NCBI GenBank assembly: GCA_963277665.1
Contig: OY728143.1
Coordinates: forward strand, 539,496,394-539,560,393
Origin: Viscum album
Lineage: Eukaryota > Streptophyta > Magnoliopsida > Santalales > Viscaceae
Length of the DNA stretch: 64,000 nt
Direction: 5' to 3'
Part shown: one piece after another, positions 46,955-58,700 of the stretch
How positions within the stretch are numbered: position 1 is the stretch's first letter
How the letters are laid out: the number at the start of each line of letters is the position of its first letter
Translations under genes and position numbers: made by a program
Notes under the pieces: model-generated
What the model was told of the DNA's origin: nothing
Seen by the model: only the letters and a program-made list of their open reading frames with translations
Databases searched by the model: none

Positions 46955-49887
46955 TGTAGACAACATGAAATTTGTATCATGAAATTTTCTACAAATAAAG
47001 ATGTATTTTCATGTTCCACGACTCAAAATGACCTCAACTAGGCTCGAAATGATTGTGGTGTGAATATTTACTTTTCAAGGGGGTTAGTGATGTCAGCCAA
47101 GGTACCAGCACGATGGGCGGGGAACGCTGCCCAGAACTGGGCCAAAGAAGCGGGGTGGGGAATGCACCCCCACGATATAGAACAATTATTTGATTATGTC
47201 CATAAATTGGTGCCCAAGTTACCTATGCACGATCACTTGCCTTCCACCTGCATGACGATAATGGAACAATTAATTTGGATAAGTCCTAAAAGAAGCACTC
47301 TATTTTCTCCAAATCACCGGCGGCACAAATTTCTACATGGCCACCTCCCATTTGGCACATAGCCACTTGTGTTCCCCAATGATGAAGCACAATCCACTTT
47401 CACACCCAATTTCACTTCACCCAGGGAAGTAACATTTCCTATAAATATACCATTGTGGCCTTCATTTGTGTGAACAAATTTTCTTGAAACCCAATTGGTA
47501 CTCTGGTCTCCCTAGTGCTTCAACCAAGTCTTCCTAAACATTATTATTAGTTCTTCAACACCATGAGAAGATGATTTAATTGAATATTATTCTACTTGAG
47601 TTCTTTTAGTGTTTTAAAACCATAACAATTGCATACATAAAGAACACAGCCCCCCTAAATTAGAAACCCTTTTGATCCACATATTTCTTATATAGGAACT
47701 TGAGCGCCCTACTTCTAGGACCACCAATTAATACTCCTAAAATATTGACCCAAGCCTCAACCATGTATAACCATAAAATGTTTTTGTCACTTAATGTGAA
47801 TATTAGTTCTCTCAAGTCTACTTTTTCACCCATTATAGCATTTTGTTACCGACTTGGGATCCCCTAATTAATTCATTAGCTCTATTGAATCTACAATACA
47901 TCTAGACTTATTCTAATCCATTCATGGAATTCCTTCTTCATCCGTGGCTCCCTTATCTGAATTGGATTCTATTGAGACCTCCACAAAAACCTCAAGACTT
48001 ATCAAACATTTGGGAATAGAACATTAGTGTGTCACCTATATGGGTTGATATATCCATAGTCAAAAGTTTCCCACATTTTTGAAAATGGGGATAAGGTTCA
48101 TATAGTGTATCTGGGTTTTTATATCCACAGTCACAAGGAAATTTCTCCTAGGAACAATGTTTTGGAGTTCCCATTTTAGTGGACGGACGGGTCCTGGCCT
48201 CTCACTTCTAAAAGAGGTGATTTAGAAACTAAGATCACTGGTTTGTAAGGTAATGTTCACACATTATTTTATTCGTTTTCAACAAAGGATAAGATTCTGA
48301 CCCCTACCTGAATAATTTTTTTGTGAAACCATCCTTGCATAAGCCCCTAGATTTTCTTGCGAGATGTAGCGTCATCGCTCCTACTCTCTTCATCAGTGCC
48401 AACGACCATAGTGGAGATGGTCACATGGACTTTAATTAAACTTTACCTCTCCGGTTTAGCTTTTCTACTATGGGAATCCATCTTGGTATAAGACCATAGC
48501 CTTCATCCTTTGATCATTCAAGGGAAAATTTTCCAATCTTCGTTGAATAGAGGGAAGGCTTGTCACCTCACCCTCTTCCACCCTGACTGTCGTAGACATT
48601 CCCTCCTCCATCAAAAGTAGAGGAAAAGTGTAAGTGTTATTGTTTAATCTTTCAAATACTCTTGTTTATCACATTGACAATGAATCACATGGGAATAGAG
48701 TTTCTTGATGATTACTACATTTAAAAAAACAATTGTGTTGAAGAAAATATGAGGATTTTGATTCATGTTCACACTAGGATATGTATGAAGCCCTTTATGG
48801 GGCTGAGCTCACTGGATATGCACTTCAACAATCCAACCCAAATTCCCTTAATCTTGGCATTCTCTTTAGGAAGAATCCTTAAATTAAACCCCCAAATAAT
48901 CAATGCATCCTTTTGAGGATGTAATCCCAAAGTAATTTCTCTCTAAGGAATATACTCTCATATTGGATTTATCGATCTATATGGGATTAGATTCCCAACC
49001 CCATGAGATATGTAGGAATTCTATTTGAGGATCAAAACAAACATTTCAAAATTCAAAAATGTTCCCATTGGTCCATATTCCCAATAGGTTGTAATATTAC
49101 ATGTAAAAACATATCCATTCCATGTTTATTTGGCTATTTTTTCATAAGTCTCACACCAAAAACTGACTAAGCGCTTTTCCCATAGATGTCCTTACTAAAT
49201 GACATTAAATTGTATGTTTTGGTCCACAAAACATGACCATAAAAGGTATGATGTGTCCCATTAAGAGTAATTTAACTATGATGGTTCTAATTCTTTTCAC
49301 AAGGATATGTATATAACCCATTTCTTTGTAGCAATCCCAATATAAAAGGAAGAATTCATCTCCGTGGAAGACAATAAATTCGAGATTCCCTCACTGAGTG
49401 GCATAAAAACCATTATCATAATAATGATGATTAAATAATATTGAATCAATATATAAGAGGATAACATTGATGGATTACTTGGAATACTTACAGATATCTC
49501 CATTAATGAAGAACCTTGAATGTATACAGATAATATTAAATTTTAAACAGTTTATTATGTTATTGTAAATTCCAAGGTAATCTTATGTTATGAATCGTGA
49601 ATTAATAAAGATTCCTGAAAATATCTTAAATTTAAAAAAGAGTATCGATGTAGATAATAATCCTCCTAAAAAGTTGTGAGGAGTCTGACCTCCCATCCTC
49701 TTGACCAATGTATGTTCCTAAGTATCATAATGTTTAATCATAACGAACACCTACCTTTGGTATGTAGGTACCCTTTGGATAAAGAACTATTGGATGTTTC
49801 TGATTCCATGAATAAATCCAATGTAACCTCATAGATGTAGTGATTTTTAAAACAATAACATAGGATTCAATGAACTATGACACAACA
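46955..49887 (+). repeat. Element B 3' LTR (about 2933 bp)
   Basis: Partner of 30153-33092. A GC-rich patch at 47080-47180 matches 30270-30370. Ends ACACAACA, directly followed by the resumed integrase codons of A. It has the better preserved TATAAATA at 47440-47447. Frame 47060-47362 lies in the GC-rich patch and has no signature. Confidence 0.85.
47440..47447 (+). promoter_or_regulatory. TATA box of element B 3' LTR
   Basis: TATAAATA in the context CCTATAAATATACCATT, aligned with the worn copy at 30645. Confidence 0.55.
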
Positions 49888-50330
49888 TAAAAAAATAGCT
49901 ATCACTCCCCTATTATCATGGAACATTTTGGGGCCCTCAATGGGTGGCCATGTAGATCACCTCTATGCTCGATAGACCTATAAATGTCATCAATAATGGT
50001 TAAAAAATTGGAACAGGCTTCCACCTAGAATCTTTTGTTCATCATGGAGTATATGAGGACTATGAAAAGTAGGCATAAGTCTTATGTCGATAGGAGACAA
50101 TGTTCCATGGTGTTTGAAGAGGGAGACCATGTGTTACTTTTCATACCACCTTGACATGGATTGTGGAGATTTGGATGGGATGTAATGATATCTTCAAGGA
50201 TCATCAGACCTTTTTAGATACTGAAATGTGTAGGCGAGGTTGTGTATCGCTGAACTCTTCCCACACAAATGCACTGGGTACAAGCTGTTTTCCATGTTAC
50301 GCAGTTGAGGAGATATGTTCATGATCCATG
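49888..50330 (+). pseudogene. Element A integrase, C-terminal part, resumed after element B
   Basis: Starts NSYHSPIIMEHFGALNGWPC then RSPLC, matching the family N-SYH-SI-MAPFEALYGR-CRSPLCW. Then KSYVDRRQ (K-YAD-RR), FEEGDHVLLF (FEVGD-VFLKV), SRIIRPF-stop-ILKCVGEVVYR (PRFIGPFEIL-RVGEVAYRL), and VFHVTQLRRYVHDP (VFHVSMLRKYV-DP). It is the missing rest of the gene at 29490-30152. The GPY/F module binds DNA and precedes the chromodomain. Several stops. Confidence 0.85.
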
Positions 50331-50399
50331 ACACATCAACAACTGTGAAAATATAGGCATTGAAAATGGTGAAACATTTGTAGAGTTCCTAGTATAGAT

Positions 50400-50516
50400 A
50401 GAGGATTGGAAATAGTGGGTCATGGGTGGGTGGTCGATTACTCTTGAGTGCATTATGTGGCTACATGGGAATCTTCTGGAGAGGAAATGAGAGTGTGAGG
50501 CCAAGATTCATTTCTA
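50400..50516 (+). pseudogene. Element A chromodomain-like C terminus
   Basis: A worn reading ends in ATWESSGEEMRV, then GQDSFL, matching the plant chromovirus tail EATWE-EEEMR-KYPFLF. This tail directs integration to particular chromatin in functional chromoviruses. About 70 bases later the 3' LTR starts; the sequence between (TGTTGTTGGGAAAATTCAA at 50569-50587) is a worn purine tract. Confidence 0.6.
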
Positions 50517-50587
50517 GTACCATCATTTGTTTCAATAGCCATTTTTTGAATTTCAGTAATATAATGAACTGTTGTTGGGAAAATTCA

Positions 50588-51506
50588 ATGAATTTGAATA
50601 TCCATTTAATCATTTTAAAATTATGTGGAATTATTTCAAGGCTACACACTCTGACGACATGTGATCCCGATGACCAATGAGCTTGGAAAAGAATTTTGAA
50701 CATTATTTCATGGTACGTTCAGCCAATGTCTGTACATGTTTTTATAAGTATTGAAATAGTTCTCATATCATGAATCTGTGATAACCGCTAAACTCGGAAT
50801 ACTGAGATTCACCTAATAAGGGCTTAATATTGACCTGTAAGAGACATAAAAAAATGTTACTTTTCAGTCCTTTTAGAAAAAAATAAAATACGTTTAAAAA
50901 TCTATTTTATTTCTTGTAATCCATTGATTAGCTGTAAAATAGTGACACTCTGATGTGGTGATGAAAATGATCATTATTGAAATAAATTAATGGGCCGTTA
51001 ACACGTTGTTCAATAAATCTTTAATGACGCCTACAAACAACATTGTTTTATAAATTATATATTCTAATGATGATATGTTGTAGCATTAAATAAATTAAGA
51101 AATGTTTTTCCTTTTATTAGTTGGACCCATTGGTCGAATAAGGATAAATATATGATGATTATCTACTAAAACACTATTGGATTTCCTCAAAAATGAAGAA
51201 CAATGAATGCTAGTGGGTCGTCATCTAATTTGACGTAACTTGAAGAACAACGAATGGCACTGCCCACATAGACCCTTGAGGATGATGCTCCATGTAAATG
51301 AACATCAACGAGTTAGGGTTTTTTTATGACATACATATACATTATATATAAACGATGAACACAGATATTCCCAAAAATAGGTTAATATTAAAGTCCCACA
51401 TTTGCATGGGAGGGTGCTCTTTCTAGGGTTTATTATTAGGACAAAATTATATTGGATTGAACATCTTCCTCAAACCACCCTGTTTTAAGTCTTCTAACAC
51501 GGATTG
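50588..51506 (+). repeat. Element A 3' LTR, segment 1
   Basis: Colinear with 3846 to about 4795 (anchors given at the 5' LTR). Interrupted by element C after ...ACACGGATTG; the 5' copy reads ...ACTATGGTTGAGAGCGTGG through this point, and 62287 continues GAGGGTGCGG. Confidence 0.75.
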
Positions 51507-51557
51507 TGTAATGACCCAGACCCTCATGACCATGTCCTTTGTCAATTAACGGCATGA

Positions 51558-51635
51558 ACGATCGGCGCGAGCGATCAGTGAGACAGATTGGCGCGACCAA
51601 TCAGTGGGACCGATAGGCGGGACCGATCGGTGTCA
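51558..51635 (+). repeat. 13-bp tandem array in element C 5' LTR, 6 units
   Basis: Six units of exactly 13 bases with consensus CCGATCGGYGNGA, each centred on GATCGG or a one- or two-base variant. The 8-base palindrome CCGATCGG occurs in the cleanest units. The other LTR carries 18 units. Confidence 0.9.
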
Positions 51636-51875
51636 CCTAGCCTTGGTGAGTTTTTCTCCTACAGATTCCCATGTAACACCAATTTTAGGCCCTTTTTACT
51701 TTCTTATTTGTTTCAAGGCTATTTGTATTCCATAATTAATATCAAAAAATCTTGAAAAAACACCCTATTAAATGACATTTAATCCAGTCGTATGTAACCA
51801 CCCAACTGCATGGAATAACCATGACCCGGCTACCAAGGAGTTCAAATTTCTAATTCCGTAACAATGGGATTTTAT

Positions 51876-51885
51876 CTATATATCA
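51876..51885 (+). promoter_or_regulatory. TATA box of element C 5' LTR
   Basis: CTATATATCA within TTTATCTATATATCATAGA, conserved at 59982 in the 3' LTR, followed 25-40 bases on by a pyrimidine-rich CTTCTTAC likely start region. Confidence 0.55.
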
Positions 51886-53209
51886 TAGAAGAAGCTCTTC
51901 TTACACCTTTTTTATTTTGGCGGACTTCTCTCTTCTTCCTTGTGCGTTGAAGTCCTTTGTTACCGAGGGAACTTGTGAACCTATTCTAGAGCCCTGCAAG
52001 TCGCACATCCCCTATTCTAAGGTAGTGGAGAATAACATTGAGCGTTAATTAATCAAATAGGGTTTCTCCTTCGTCTATCCCTTCGGTTTATCATGCGGGG
52101 TGGGTATGATATTACTTCTATAGAATTTGATGGACCGAAAATTAAAGAATATAATAAACAGATTCTAAAGAACGAAGGGGAGGCATGTGACCAATGATGC
52201 TGCTATGTTTTTCTCTTCTTTCATGATTGATGGTTTCTGTATTGTGTTGGTTTACGCCTACTAAAACTCATGGCCATTGGTTGTATTTCTCTATGTATTA
52301 ATAAACCCTTACTTCTGGTGCTGGTCGTGTAAATGGAATTGGTTAATTACATATATTTGGCTAAATAAATTGAAGTCATCAAAAAAAATCCTTTTCTGTG
52401 ATAACCCAGGTTAAAGTACAATAGAATTGGAATCATGTAGTTTGTTAAATATTTTAAATCTGCACATACCATCATGGGAATTCTTTTTTTTGGTGGCAGT
52501 GGAATTTTTTTTTTCATTCACGTGCCGATTTCTGGGTGATTTGGTTGGGGATGTGATCCCCTGTTGTTATGGATTTTCTGGTTATGAATTTGAGGTAGTG
52601 TGGTTACTTGATTATATCATGAATTGGGGTGGGATCCTCTATTGTTGAGAAACTATTGGCTCCTGGATCCTAGGGAGATAGGGTTGTATCATCGGGTTTT
52701 CTTTGGTTCCAGTACTTCGAGGGATCTCACTTATTCCTCTGTTGTTGTGACTTTACAAGAGAACCGGGTGTGAATTCGTAAATCGTTGTTGGGTGTATTA
52801 TTTCCTTAGCTTGTGATTATGCTTACTAGTTGCCCTAGTAGGTGAAGAAACTAATTTAAATATTATTACAGAACATTAAAACAAGGATGGGACAAATGGG
52901 TTTTGGTTTGGTGCGAGTTGTGACTTGGACACAGGTGCTGAGTGTGTTCTTTAGGCTGGCTGAAGAAAAACCTAGATTTGGGTGAGTTTTTGTTACCTAT
53001 ACATACTTGTAGTTTTTTTGTTTCTTATCTGTGCCCCACCCAAGTTGATCACTTAGTGCCGAACACCCCCATTTCATGGGGGCGGGTTTTTTCCCAACAC
53101 TTCTACTAGTGGTTGTTTATTAGCTCATTTCTTCTCCCTTTATCGGATATCCCAAGTATCATCGGGCAGGCTTTGATGGCCTGAAGTCCATTTTTATCCC
53201 AAGAATCTT

Positions 53210-53470
53210 CAAGTAGGTTAGTGCGGTGGTTGGGCCAGGTGTGTGTGGTTATGTGGTTCCCAAGTATCTTCGGGATAAGGCCCAGGTGTCTTCAGGCGTG
53301 GCAGTAGTTCTTCTAGCCCATGTGTCTTCCATCGTGGCAGTGGTTGTACTGGCCAAGGTGTTTGCATGCAGGGTTACGTGTGACCGTTGTGGCCTAGGTG
53401 TCTATGGGTGGGTTAGTGGTTGTGGCACAGGTGCTTGCGGACAGGATGTGTGGTTGAGGCCCAGGTGTGA
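53210..53470 (+). repeat. CCAGGTGTCTTC repeat in element C 5' LTR
   Basis: Imperfect direct repeats of about 25-40 bases with the words GGCC(C)AGGTGTCTTCGGGC and GGCAGTGGTT. The partner array at 61290-61580 is in the same LTR position. Confidence 0.6.
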
Positions 53471-54189
53471 GCGGGTGGTGTAGGGAAGTGGGACTGTGTT
53501 TAGAATGGTGGGATTTGCCCGATACGTAGGATGTCTTCAATAAATAGTGGGAAAGTGGTGCGGGGTACCCAAACATCGATGTGATATTACTATAAATTAC
53601 TTGACTTGCATTATTTGGGGAGTGTGCCTTAGTGAGGCTTGGGTGGTTAGTTTCTTTGTTATGTGCTTGCTTATCACTTTTCTCATCGGGCATTAGTATT
53701 CATCCCCACTTTTGCACGAGAGTCTATGGTTTTCCCTACTGAGTATACATGTATGCCCACCCTATGTATATAAAACTTCTTTCAGGTTTCCAGGAGGACT
53801 TCATGGATTGTGTTGGACCGTACTAGCTCAGACCTTGTGACAGATCATCACAACTGTTTTTGTTCTTTCATTTGGTATTTTTCATTGTAGTCACCTTATA
53901 CATTGTGGATTTTACATTTGTAACATGAAATGGGAATGTTTCTTAGCTTCACTTTTACTTTCAGTTTGGTGTTGTGGGATTCACTATCTTATCTCCCAAT
54001 CCTATTAAAAGAAAAAGGGCAATGCCTTCCACTTAGTGAGTGACTTCATACCCTTGGTGCATGTCGCCACACCGGGACCTATTGAAGGCAGGTTTCGGGG
54101 GTAATTATCTCTCCTTCAACCTAAAGAAGGAAGGTCCAGACAATCTGCTGACGCTTCCCTCCATTTGGTGAAGGCGGGTCGTGACAGAA

Positions 54190-54201
54190 TGGTTTCATAG
54201 G
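54190..54201 (+). promoter_or_regulatory. Primer-binding site of element C (tRNA-iMet-like)
   Basis: TGGTTTCATAGG, three bases after the LTR end, matches 9 of 12 bases of TGGTATCAGAGC. Confidence 0.75.
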
Positions 54202-54556
54202 AATTGGGAGATAGGATGGAGTCTGGAGTTAGGAAGAGTGAGGATTGCATGGGATGGTAGGGCAATGGTGTTGGGTGACCATGGTGCGTGAATTATGCCA
54301 GGGAAGACCGACTAGGACGTGGGATTTTAGGGCCCCCCGTGATCCGATGCAAGGACTCCGGACCTACTAAACGACCAAGTGAGGCCACGCTGATTGCAAG
54401 GTATATACCCTAGGGAAGGTACATCCATCATTATGACTTGAGTTCTAGTGTTTCTCGGGTGTTTTGGGAATTTTAAATAAATAATAAGTTTAAGATGTTT
54501 TAAGAACAACGTTCTACACTACTTGGGCTTATGCATTATTTTATTACCTTGAAGAT

Positions 54557-55600
54557 ATGGCACCTAGAAGACCACCACGAGTTGTACGAGTGATCGAGGC
54601 CCGAGAGGTTGAATTGGCTGATCAGCGGAGGGCTGATCGAGAGGAAGAGTATGACCAGTGGCAGAAGATGCTTTGAGCCTTCGAGCAATAGTCCCTCTAG
54701 AAGTATGAGGGCAGCACCTCTAACATGAAGACGGACGGCTAGTTGGAGGAGCTGGTGATAGCCTTCAGCTTGATCTGGGCTCCGACCGAGTACTGGGTTC
54801 CTCTGGCCATCAGCCAGATGCAGGTAGTGGCACGTTAGTTGTGGATTCTCTACCTGGGGGAGAGGAGATAGGCAGAGGAGACATGGGTTGATTTTGAGAA
54901 GGATTTTTGGGCGGAATTTCTCTCTTATATGATGAAGGCAAAAAGAGGCAGGAGCTACTCTCCCTCCAGCAGGGGAGTATTTCGGTAAGGGAGTTGGGGA
55001 TCATGTTCAAGGATCTCATCTGCATTGCTACGAACCTCTTTCCAGATGAGGAGTCTCAGGCGAGATGTTTATAGTAGGCGCTCCGACCCTCCCTCCAATA
55101 CGTTGTCACCCCCTACACCTTGCCGAAATACTTGGAGGTCCTGAAGAAGGAATAGGTGGTGAAGAAAATTCACACGATGGGCGGTGTGTCATGAGAGGGG
55201 ATTCAGCTAGGCTCATCAATGGGAAAGGTTGTCAGCCCCACACCTCCTGCATCGGGACCCTCTAGGTTCCGACAAGCAGGGATTAGGCCGCAACAGTTCC
55301 AGTTCCGGTCCCCCGGTCCTCGCCCTTTCCCTTCAGGCCCATGACCTAGGTGTTTTTTCTTTGGGAGCCATAGATATATCTGGAATCAGTTCCTAGACTG
55401 AGTTCTGTACAGCAGTGGCGGACAGGCCCAGCACCCGCCTCAACAGCACCTTCCAGCGAGGCCCTTCCAGCCGCAGGAGCAGGGGTAGCGAGCTACCGCT
55501 CCTCTAAGGGTCGACGTTGTGGGGGGAGGCCGGCCTTAGGGTGCTCCTCAGGGACCTCGACCAGGGAATGGTCAGGGTTTCAGCTGACATCTAAGGGGAA
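54557..55600 (+). pseudogene. Element C gag remnant
   Basis: ATG at 54557 starts MAPRRPPRVVRVIEAREVEL and a charged helix that ends in a stop after 39 codons. Further on, in shifted frames, VDFEKDFWAEFLSYMM (gag core W--F---F---Y) near 54889, LQQGSISVRELGIMFKDL near 54968 (family L-QG-MSV-EY--KF--L) and IATNLFPDEESQARC. A knuckle remnant CFFFGSHRYIWNQF near 55351 stands for CFFCG--GH----C with three of four ligands gone. Then a Pro/Gln/Gly-rich spacer. Gag would form the particle. Several stops and frameshifts. Confidence 0.7.
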
Positions 55601-55620
55601 GAGGAGCAGGTCGTCGACAG

Positions 55621-55857
55621 TTGTATGACATGGAGGCAGTAGTTTCAGCGGGACCAGAGGTTGTTCGAGGTACGATTAGTTTGTTCAGTACCCTTCCTTA
55701 CACCTTGTTTGATACCAGAGCTTCAGACTCCTTTGTTGCACCACGTCTAGCCCGTGCTTTGGTTCTAGATGCCGAGAGACTTCCAGTGCCCCTAGTTCTG
55801 AGCACACCAGTTGAAGTTAGACCGACTTGTTATATGTTTGTAGAGGATGCACACTGA
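55621..55857 (+). pseudogene. Element C retropepsin-like protease remnant
   Basis: Open frame with VVRGTISLFSTLPYTLFDTR then ASDSFVAPRLARALVLDAER. The family motif is LFDTGASHSFI-P--A--L; here the catalytic triad Asp-Thr-Gly reads Asp-Thr-Arg (55711-55719), one G-to-A change that should abolish activity. The C-terminal half of the domain continues in other frames to about 56040 (VILGIDRL-like near 55920, family D-ILGMDWL). Confidence 0.82.
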
Positions 55858-56072
55858 TGATAGGGCCACACCAGTCGGTCAGAAATCTACTACTGCTACA
55901 GATACATCCATACGATGTCATCCTAGGCATCGACAGGCTGTTAACTATGTGTGTCATCATCAAATGATTCCGAGGAAGGGTTGTGTTCTCAGACATTGGT
56001 GGCTGACGTGTTACTTTCACTAGCAAGAGGGATGGTCAGAAGAACCGTAGGGGAGAGGAACCCCTACTCCCT

Positions 56073-56792
56073 TTGTTAGTCGAGCTGTCAGTAGAGTCAG
56101 TAGATGCTGAGATGGTGGATGTACCAAGGATCGTCAGTGAGTTTATGGATATCTTTCCTGAGGAGGTAACAGCTCTACCCCCTCGACGTGATAATGAGTT
56201 TGGGATAGAATTGCAGCTTGGTGCTCGTCTGATGTCGATGGCTCCCTATCGGATGGCACCTTCAGAGCTACGAGAGTTGCGGATTCAAATTGACGATCTG
56301 ATGATGAGGGGTCATGTCCGACCAAGTGAGTCACCGTGGGGTGCTCCGGTCTTGTTCGAAAATAAGGAAGATGGTGGTCTCAGGTTGTTCATAGACTATA
56401 GGAGGTGGAATCAGGCGATGATCAAGAATCTCTACCCTCCTCTGAGGATAGATGAGCCTTTCGACAAGCTGAAAGGGGAAAGATGGTTCTTGAAGATCGA
56501 CCTATGGTACGGATATCACCAGTTGATGGTGAAGGAGGGCGACATCTTGAAGACGGACTTCAGGTGTAGATATGGTCACTTCGTGTTGGAATTCAAGCCT
56601 TTTTGTGTTACGAATGCCCCAGTAGTGTTCATGGGGCTTATGAACTCCATCTTCTGGGAGTATCTGGATCGGATCGTAGCAGTATTCATCGATGACATCC
56701 TGATCTATTCAAGATCAGTGGAGGACCACGCAGAGCATCTGAGGAAGGTTTTAGGGGTCCTCCGACAGCACCATATCTATGGGAAGTTGTAG
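56073..56792 (+). pseudogene. Element C reverse transcriptase domain, open over 239 codons
   Basis: Linker with [20 protein letters not shown], then [74 protein letters not shown] (first catalytic Asp kept), [29 protein letters not shown], and the active-site FIDDILIYS at 56685-56711 with both Asp kept, ending HHIYGKL before a TAG. This is the complete palm region of a Ty3/gypsy RT. It is part of a gag-pol frame broken before and after, so there is no natural start; the first Met is inside the linker. The family's GLRLCIDYR Cys is Phe here. Among the pol genes in the window it is the best kept. Confidence 0.88.
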
Positions 56793-57475
56793 AAATGAAT
56801 GTTTTGTACACGAGATGTAGACTTCCTTGGGAACATAGTGTCTGAAAAGGGGGTAGTGGTAGACCCATAAATGGTTGAGGTGGTTTTTTCATGGGCAGCA
56901 ACCAAGAATGTGCCAGAGGTCTGTAGTTTCCTTAGTCTTTCAGGTTACTATTGGAGGTCTATACCCAACTTCTATCGAGTTGCAACTCCTTTGACAGCCT
57001 TGACCAAGAAGGACCAGGTTTTCGCATGGGGCGAGAAGTGAGAGGCAGCCTTCATCTATCTGAAAGAGAAATTGGTTAGTTCCCCAATAATGAGACTCAC
57101 AGAAGAAGAGGTAGAATATGAGGTGTTCTATGTTGCTTCAGGGTAGCGCCCCAGATGTGTGTTAATGCAGCGACAAGGGGTGATATCTTATGGGTCTAGG
57201 CAGCTATGCCCTCATGAGCGTAATTAAGCCACCCACGATCTGGAGCTTGCAATGGTCGTGTTCGTTCTAAAGTTGTGGTGGAATTACCTTATCAGAGAAC
57301 ACTTTGAGTTCTTCACGGATCACAAAATCTTGAGGTATATCTTCTCCCAGTGTAACCTAATCTTACGGCAGTGAAGGTTGATGGAGTTCCTACCGGATTA
57401 CGATTTCGAGATTTCCTACAGCTCCGGGAAAGGAAAGGTGGTGGCTGATGCCTTGAGCAGGAAGTCACAGAGGGA
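56793..57475 (+). pseudogene. Element C RNase H remnant
   Basis: ATKNVPEVCSFLSLSGYYWR near 56900 (family P--V-EVRSFLGLAGYYRRF), then ALTKKDQVFAWGEK-stop. YEVFYVASG near 57117 replaces the D-A-S strand: the catalytic Asp is Val. HDLELAMVVFVLKLWWNYL near 57235, FFTDHKILRYIFSQ near 57310, MEFLPDYDFEISYSSGKGK and VVADALSRKSQ at 57378-57470 are well kept. Three stops and one frameshift. The domain would remove element RNA after copying. Confidence 0.85.
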
Positions 57476-57719
57476 TGCGGTCCAAGAGTTGCCAGACACT
57501 TGGAGGGAGATGGAGGAGTTGGCTGCCTGTCACCTGGATGTGAGGATGGATAGTGGTAGAGGTTGCCTATATCAGATGATAGTACAATCTTCTCTGTTAC
57601 GTCAGGTGGAGGAGTATCAATGGGGAGACTCAGAGTGCGAAGTGATGTGTGACCGAGTTGACCAGGGCATTGATCCGGAAGGGTGTACTGAGGATGGTCA
57701 GAACCAAATAATTTTCTAA

Positions 57720-58700
57720 GAAAAGTTGTTGGTTCCAGAGGTGATGCGCGGCCAAGTCCATAGTGAGTTCCATAACTCATCCCTACCAGTGCACTTGGGA
57801 GTTTCCAAGATGTACCAGGGTCTGAAGATAGATTTTTGGTAGCCCAGAGTAATGTGAAAAGTGGCAGAGTATGTGGCCAAGTTCCTAGTGTGTCAACAGG
57901 TGAAGGATGAACACCTTGTTCCAGGAGGGTTGTTGCAACCTTTAGATTTCCCCGAGTGGAAATGGGACGACGTCTCGATGGATTTCATCACGGGACAACC
58001 CAACCTGCAAGGAGGTTGAGATGCCATCTGTGTAGTAGTGGACCGATTGACGAAGTCGGATCACTTCCTGGCGATTAAGGAGTTGAGTGGAGTGGATTCT
58101 CTAGCATGGAAGTATGCGGATGAGGTAGTGCAGTTGCATGGGGTTCTGAGTTCCATAGTCTCGGGCAAGGATGCAAGCTTTACCATACGAGTCTGTAGGG
58201 GATTACAACATGCTTTTGGCACCTGGATACATCTTTGAACAGCTTTCCACCCCCAAACAGATTGGCAGACAGAGCGCACCATCCAGACCATGGAGGATAC
58301 GTTGCGGGTATGTATTCTAGACTTTGAAGGATCATGGGTGCTACACTTTCCTCGGGTAGAGTTCACCTACAATAATATCCATCACTCTACTGTTTTAATG
58401 GGTCCATTTGAAGCACTATATGGAAGGTCGTGTTACTCACCCGTGTGCTGGGTTGAGGTTGGAGAAGCAGGTGTTCTTGTCCCGAAGATGGTGCAGAGCA
58501 AGATAGAGAAGGTTCAGCTTATAAGAGAGAGGATAAAGGCGGCTCAGGACCGGCAGAATTCATATGCTGATGATAGGAGGATACCCATGGAGTTCGAGTT
58601 CGGGGAACACATATTCATTAAGGTCTCCCCTTGTCGTGGACAATGGAGGTTTGTCATAGGAAGTAAGATTTCTCCCAGGTTCATCAGGCCCTTCGAAGTG
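57720..58700 (+). pseudogene. Element C integrase with GPY/F module
   Basis: Zinc region: HSEFHNSSLPVHLGVSKMYQ, then [11 protein letters not shown], where the first Cys of CxxC is Phe. Core: [13 protein letters not shown] keeps the first catalytic Asp; IVSGKDASFT stands for VSDRD--FT, so the second catalytic Asp is Gly; FHPQTDWQTERTIQT keeps the Glu. Then EFTYNNIHHSTVLMGPFEAL and YGRSCYSPVCW, QNSYADDRR, FEFGEHIFIKVSP and SPRFIRPFEVL, a GPY/F-like end. Stops near 57841, 57856, 58020 and 58239. It would insert cDNA into the genome; this copy is dead. Confidence 0.9.

Larger units (their letters stand above)
30153..49887 (+). mobile_element. Tat/Ogre-type Ty3/gypsy retrotransposon B (19.7 kb) inserted in A's integrase gene
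   Basis: LTRs 30153-33092 and 46955-49887 both begin TGTAGACA and end ACA. A is interrupted exactly between integrase codons on either side. The left flank is TTATA; the right flank (TAAAA) is a worn match. The interior holds, in plus orientation, a long region without recognised protein, gag, protease (IDNGSE), RT with YMDDL, RNase H, a second archaeal-type RNase H, integrase, and a 3.5 kb non-coding tail with tandem repeats. A second RNase H and a long 3' non-coding region are marks of the Tat/Ogre lineage. All genes carry stops and frameshifts, and the LTRs are strongly diverged, so the insertion is old. Confidence 0.85.
51507..54186 (+). repeat. Element C 5' LTR (2680 bp)
   Basis: Colinear with 59458-62286. 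It contains near its start a 13-bp tandem array of 6 units, a TATA box at 51876 and, at about 53210-53470, a GT-rich repeat around CCAGGTGTCTTC. A 73-codon open frame at 52427-52648 has a partner in the other LTR but no family signature. Confidence 0.93.

Noticed and set aside
53226..53693. Frames on both strands near 53.4 kb
   Set aside because: Inside C's LTR GT-rich repeat; low complexity and no partner frame kept in the 3' LTR beyond repeat similarity.
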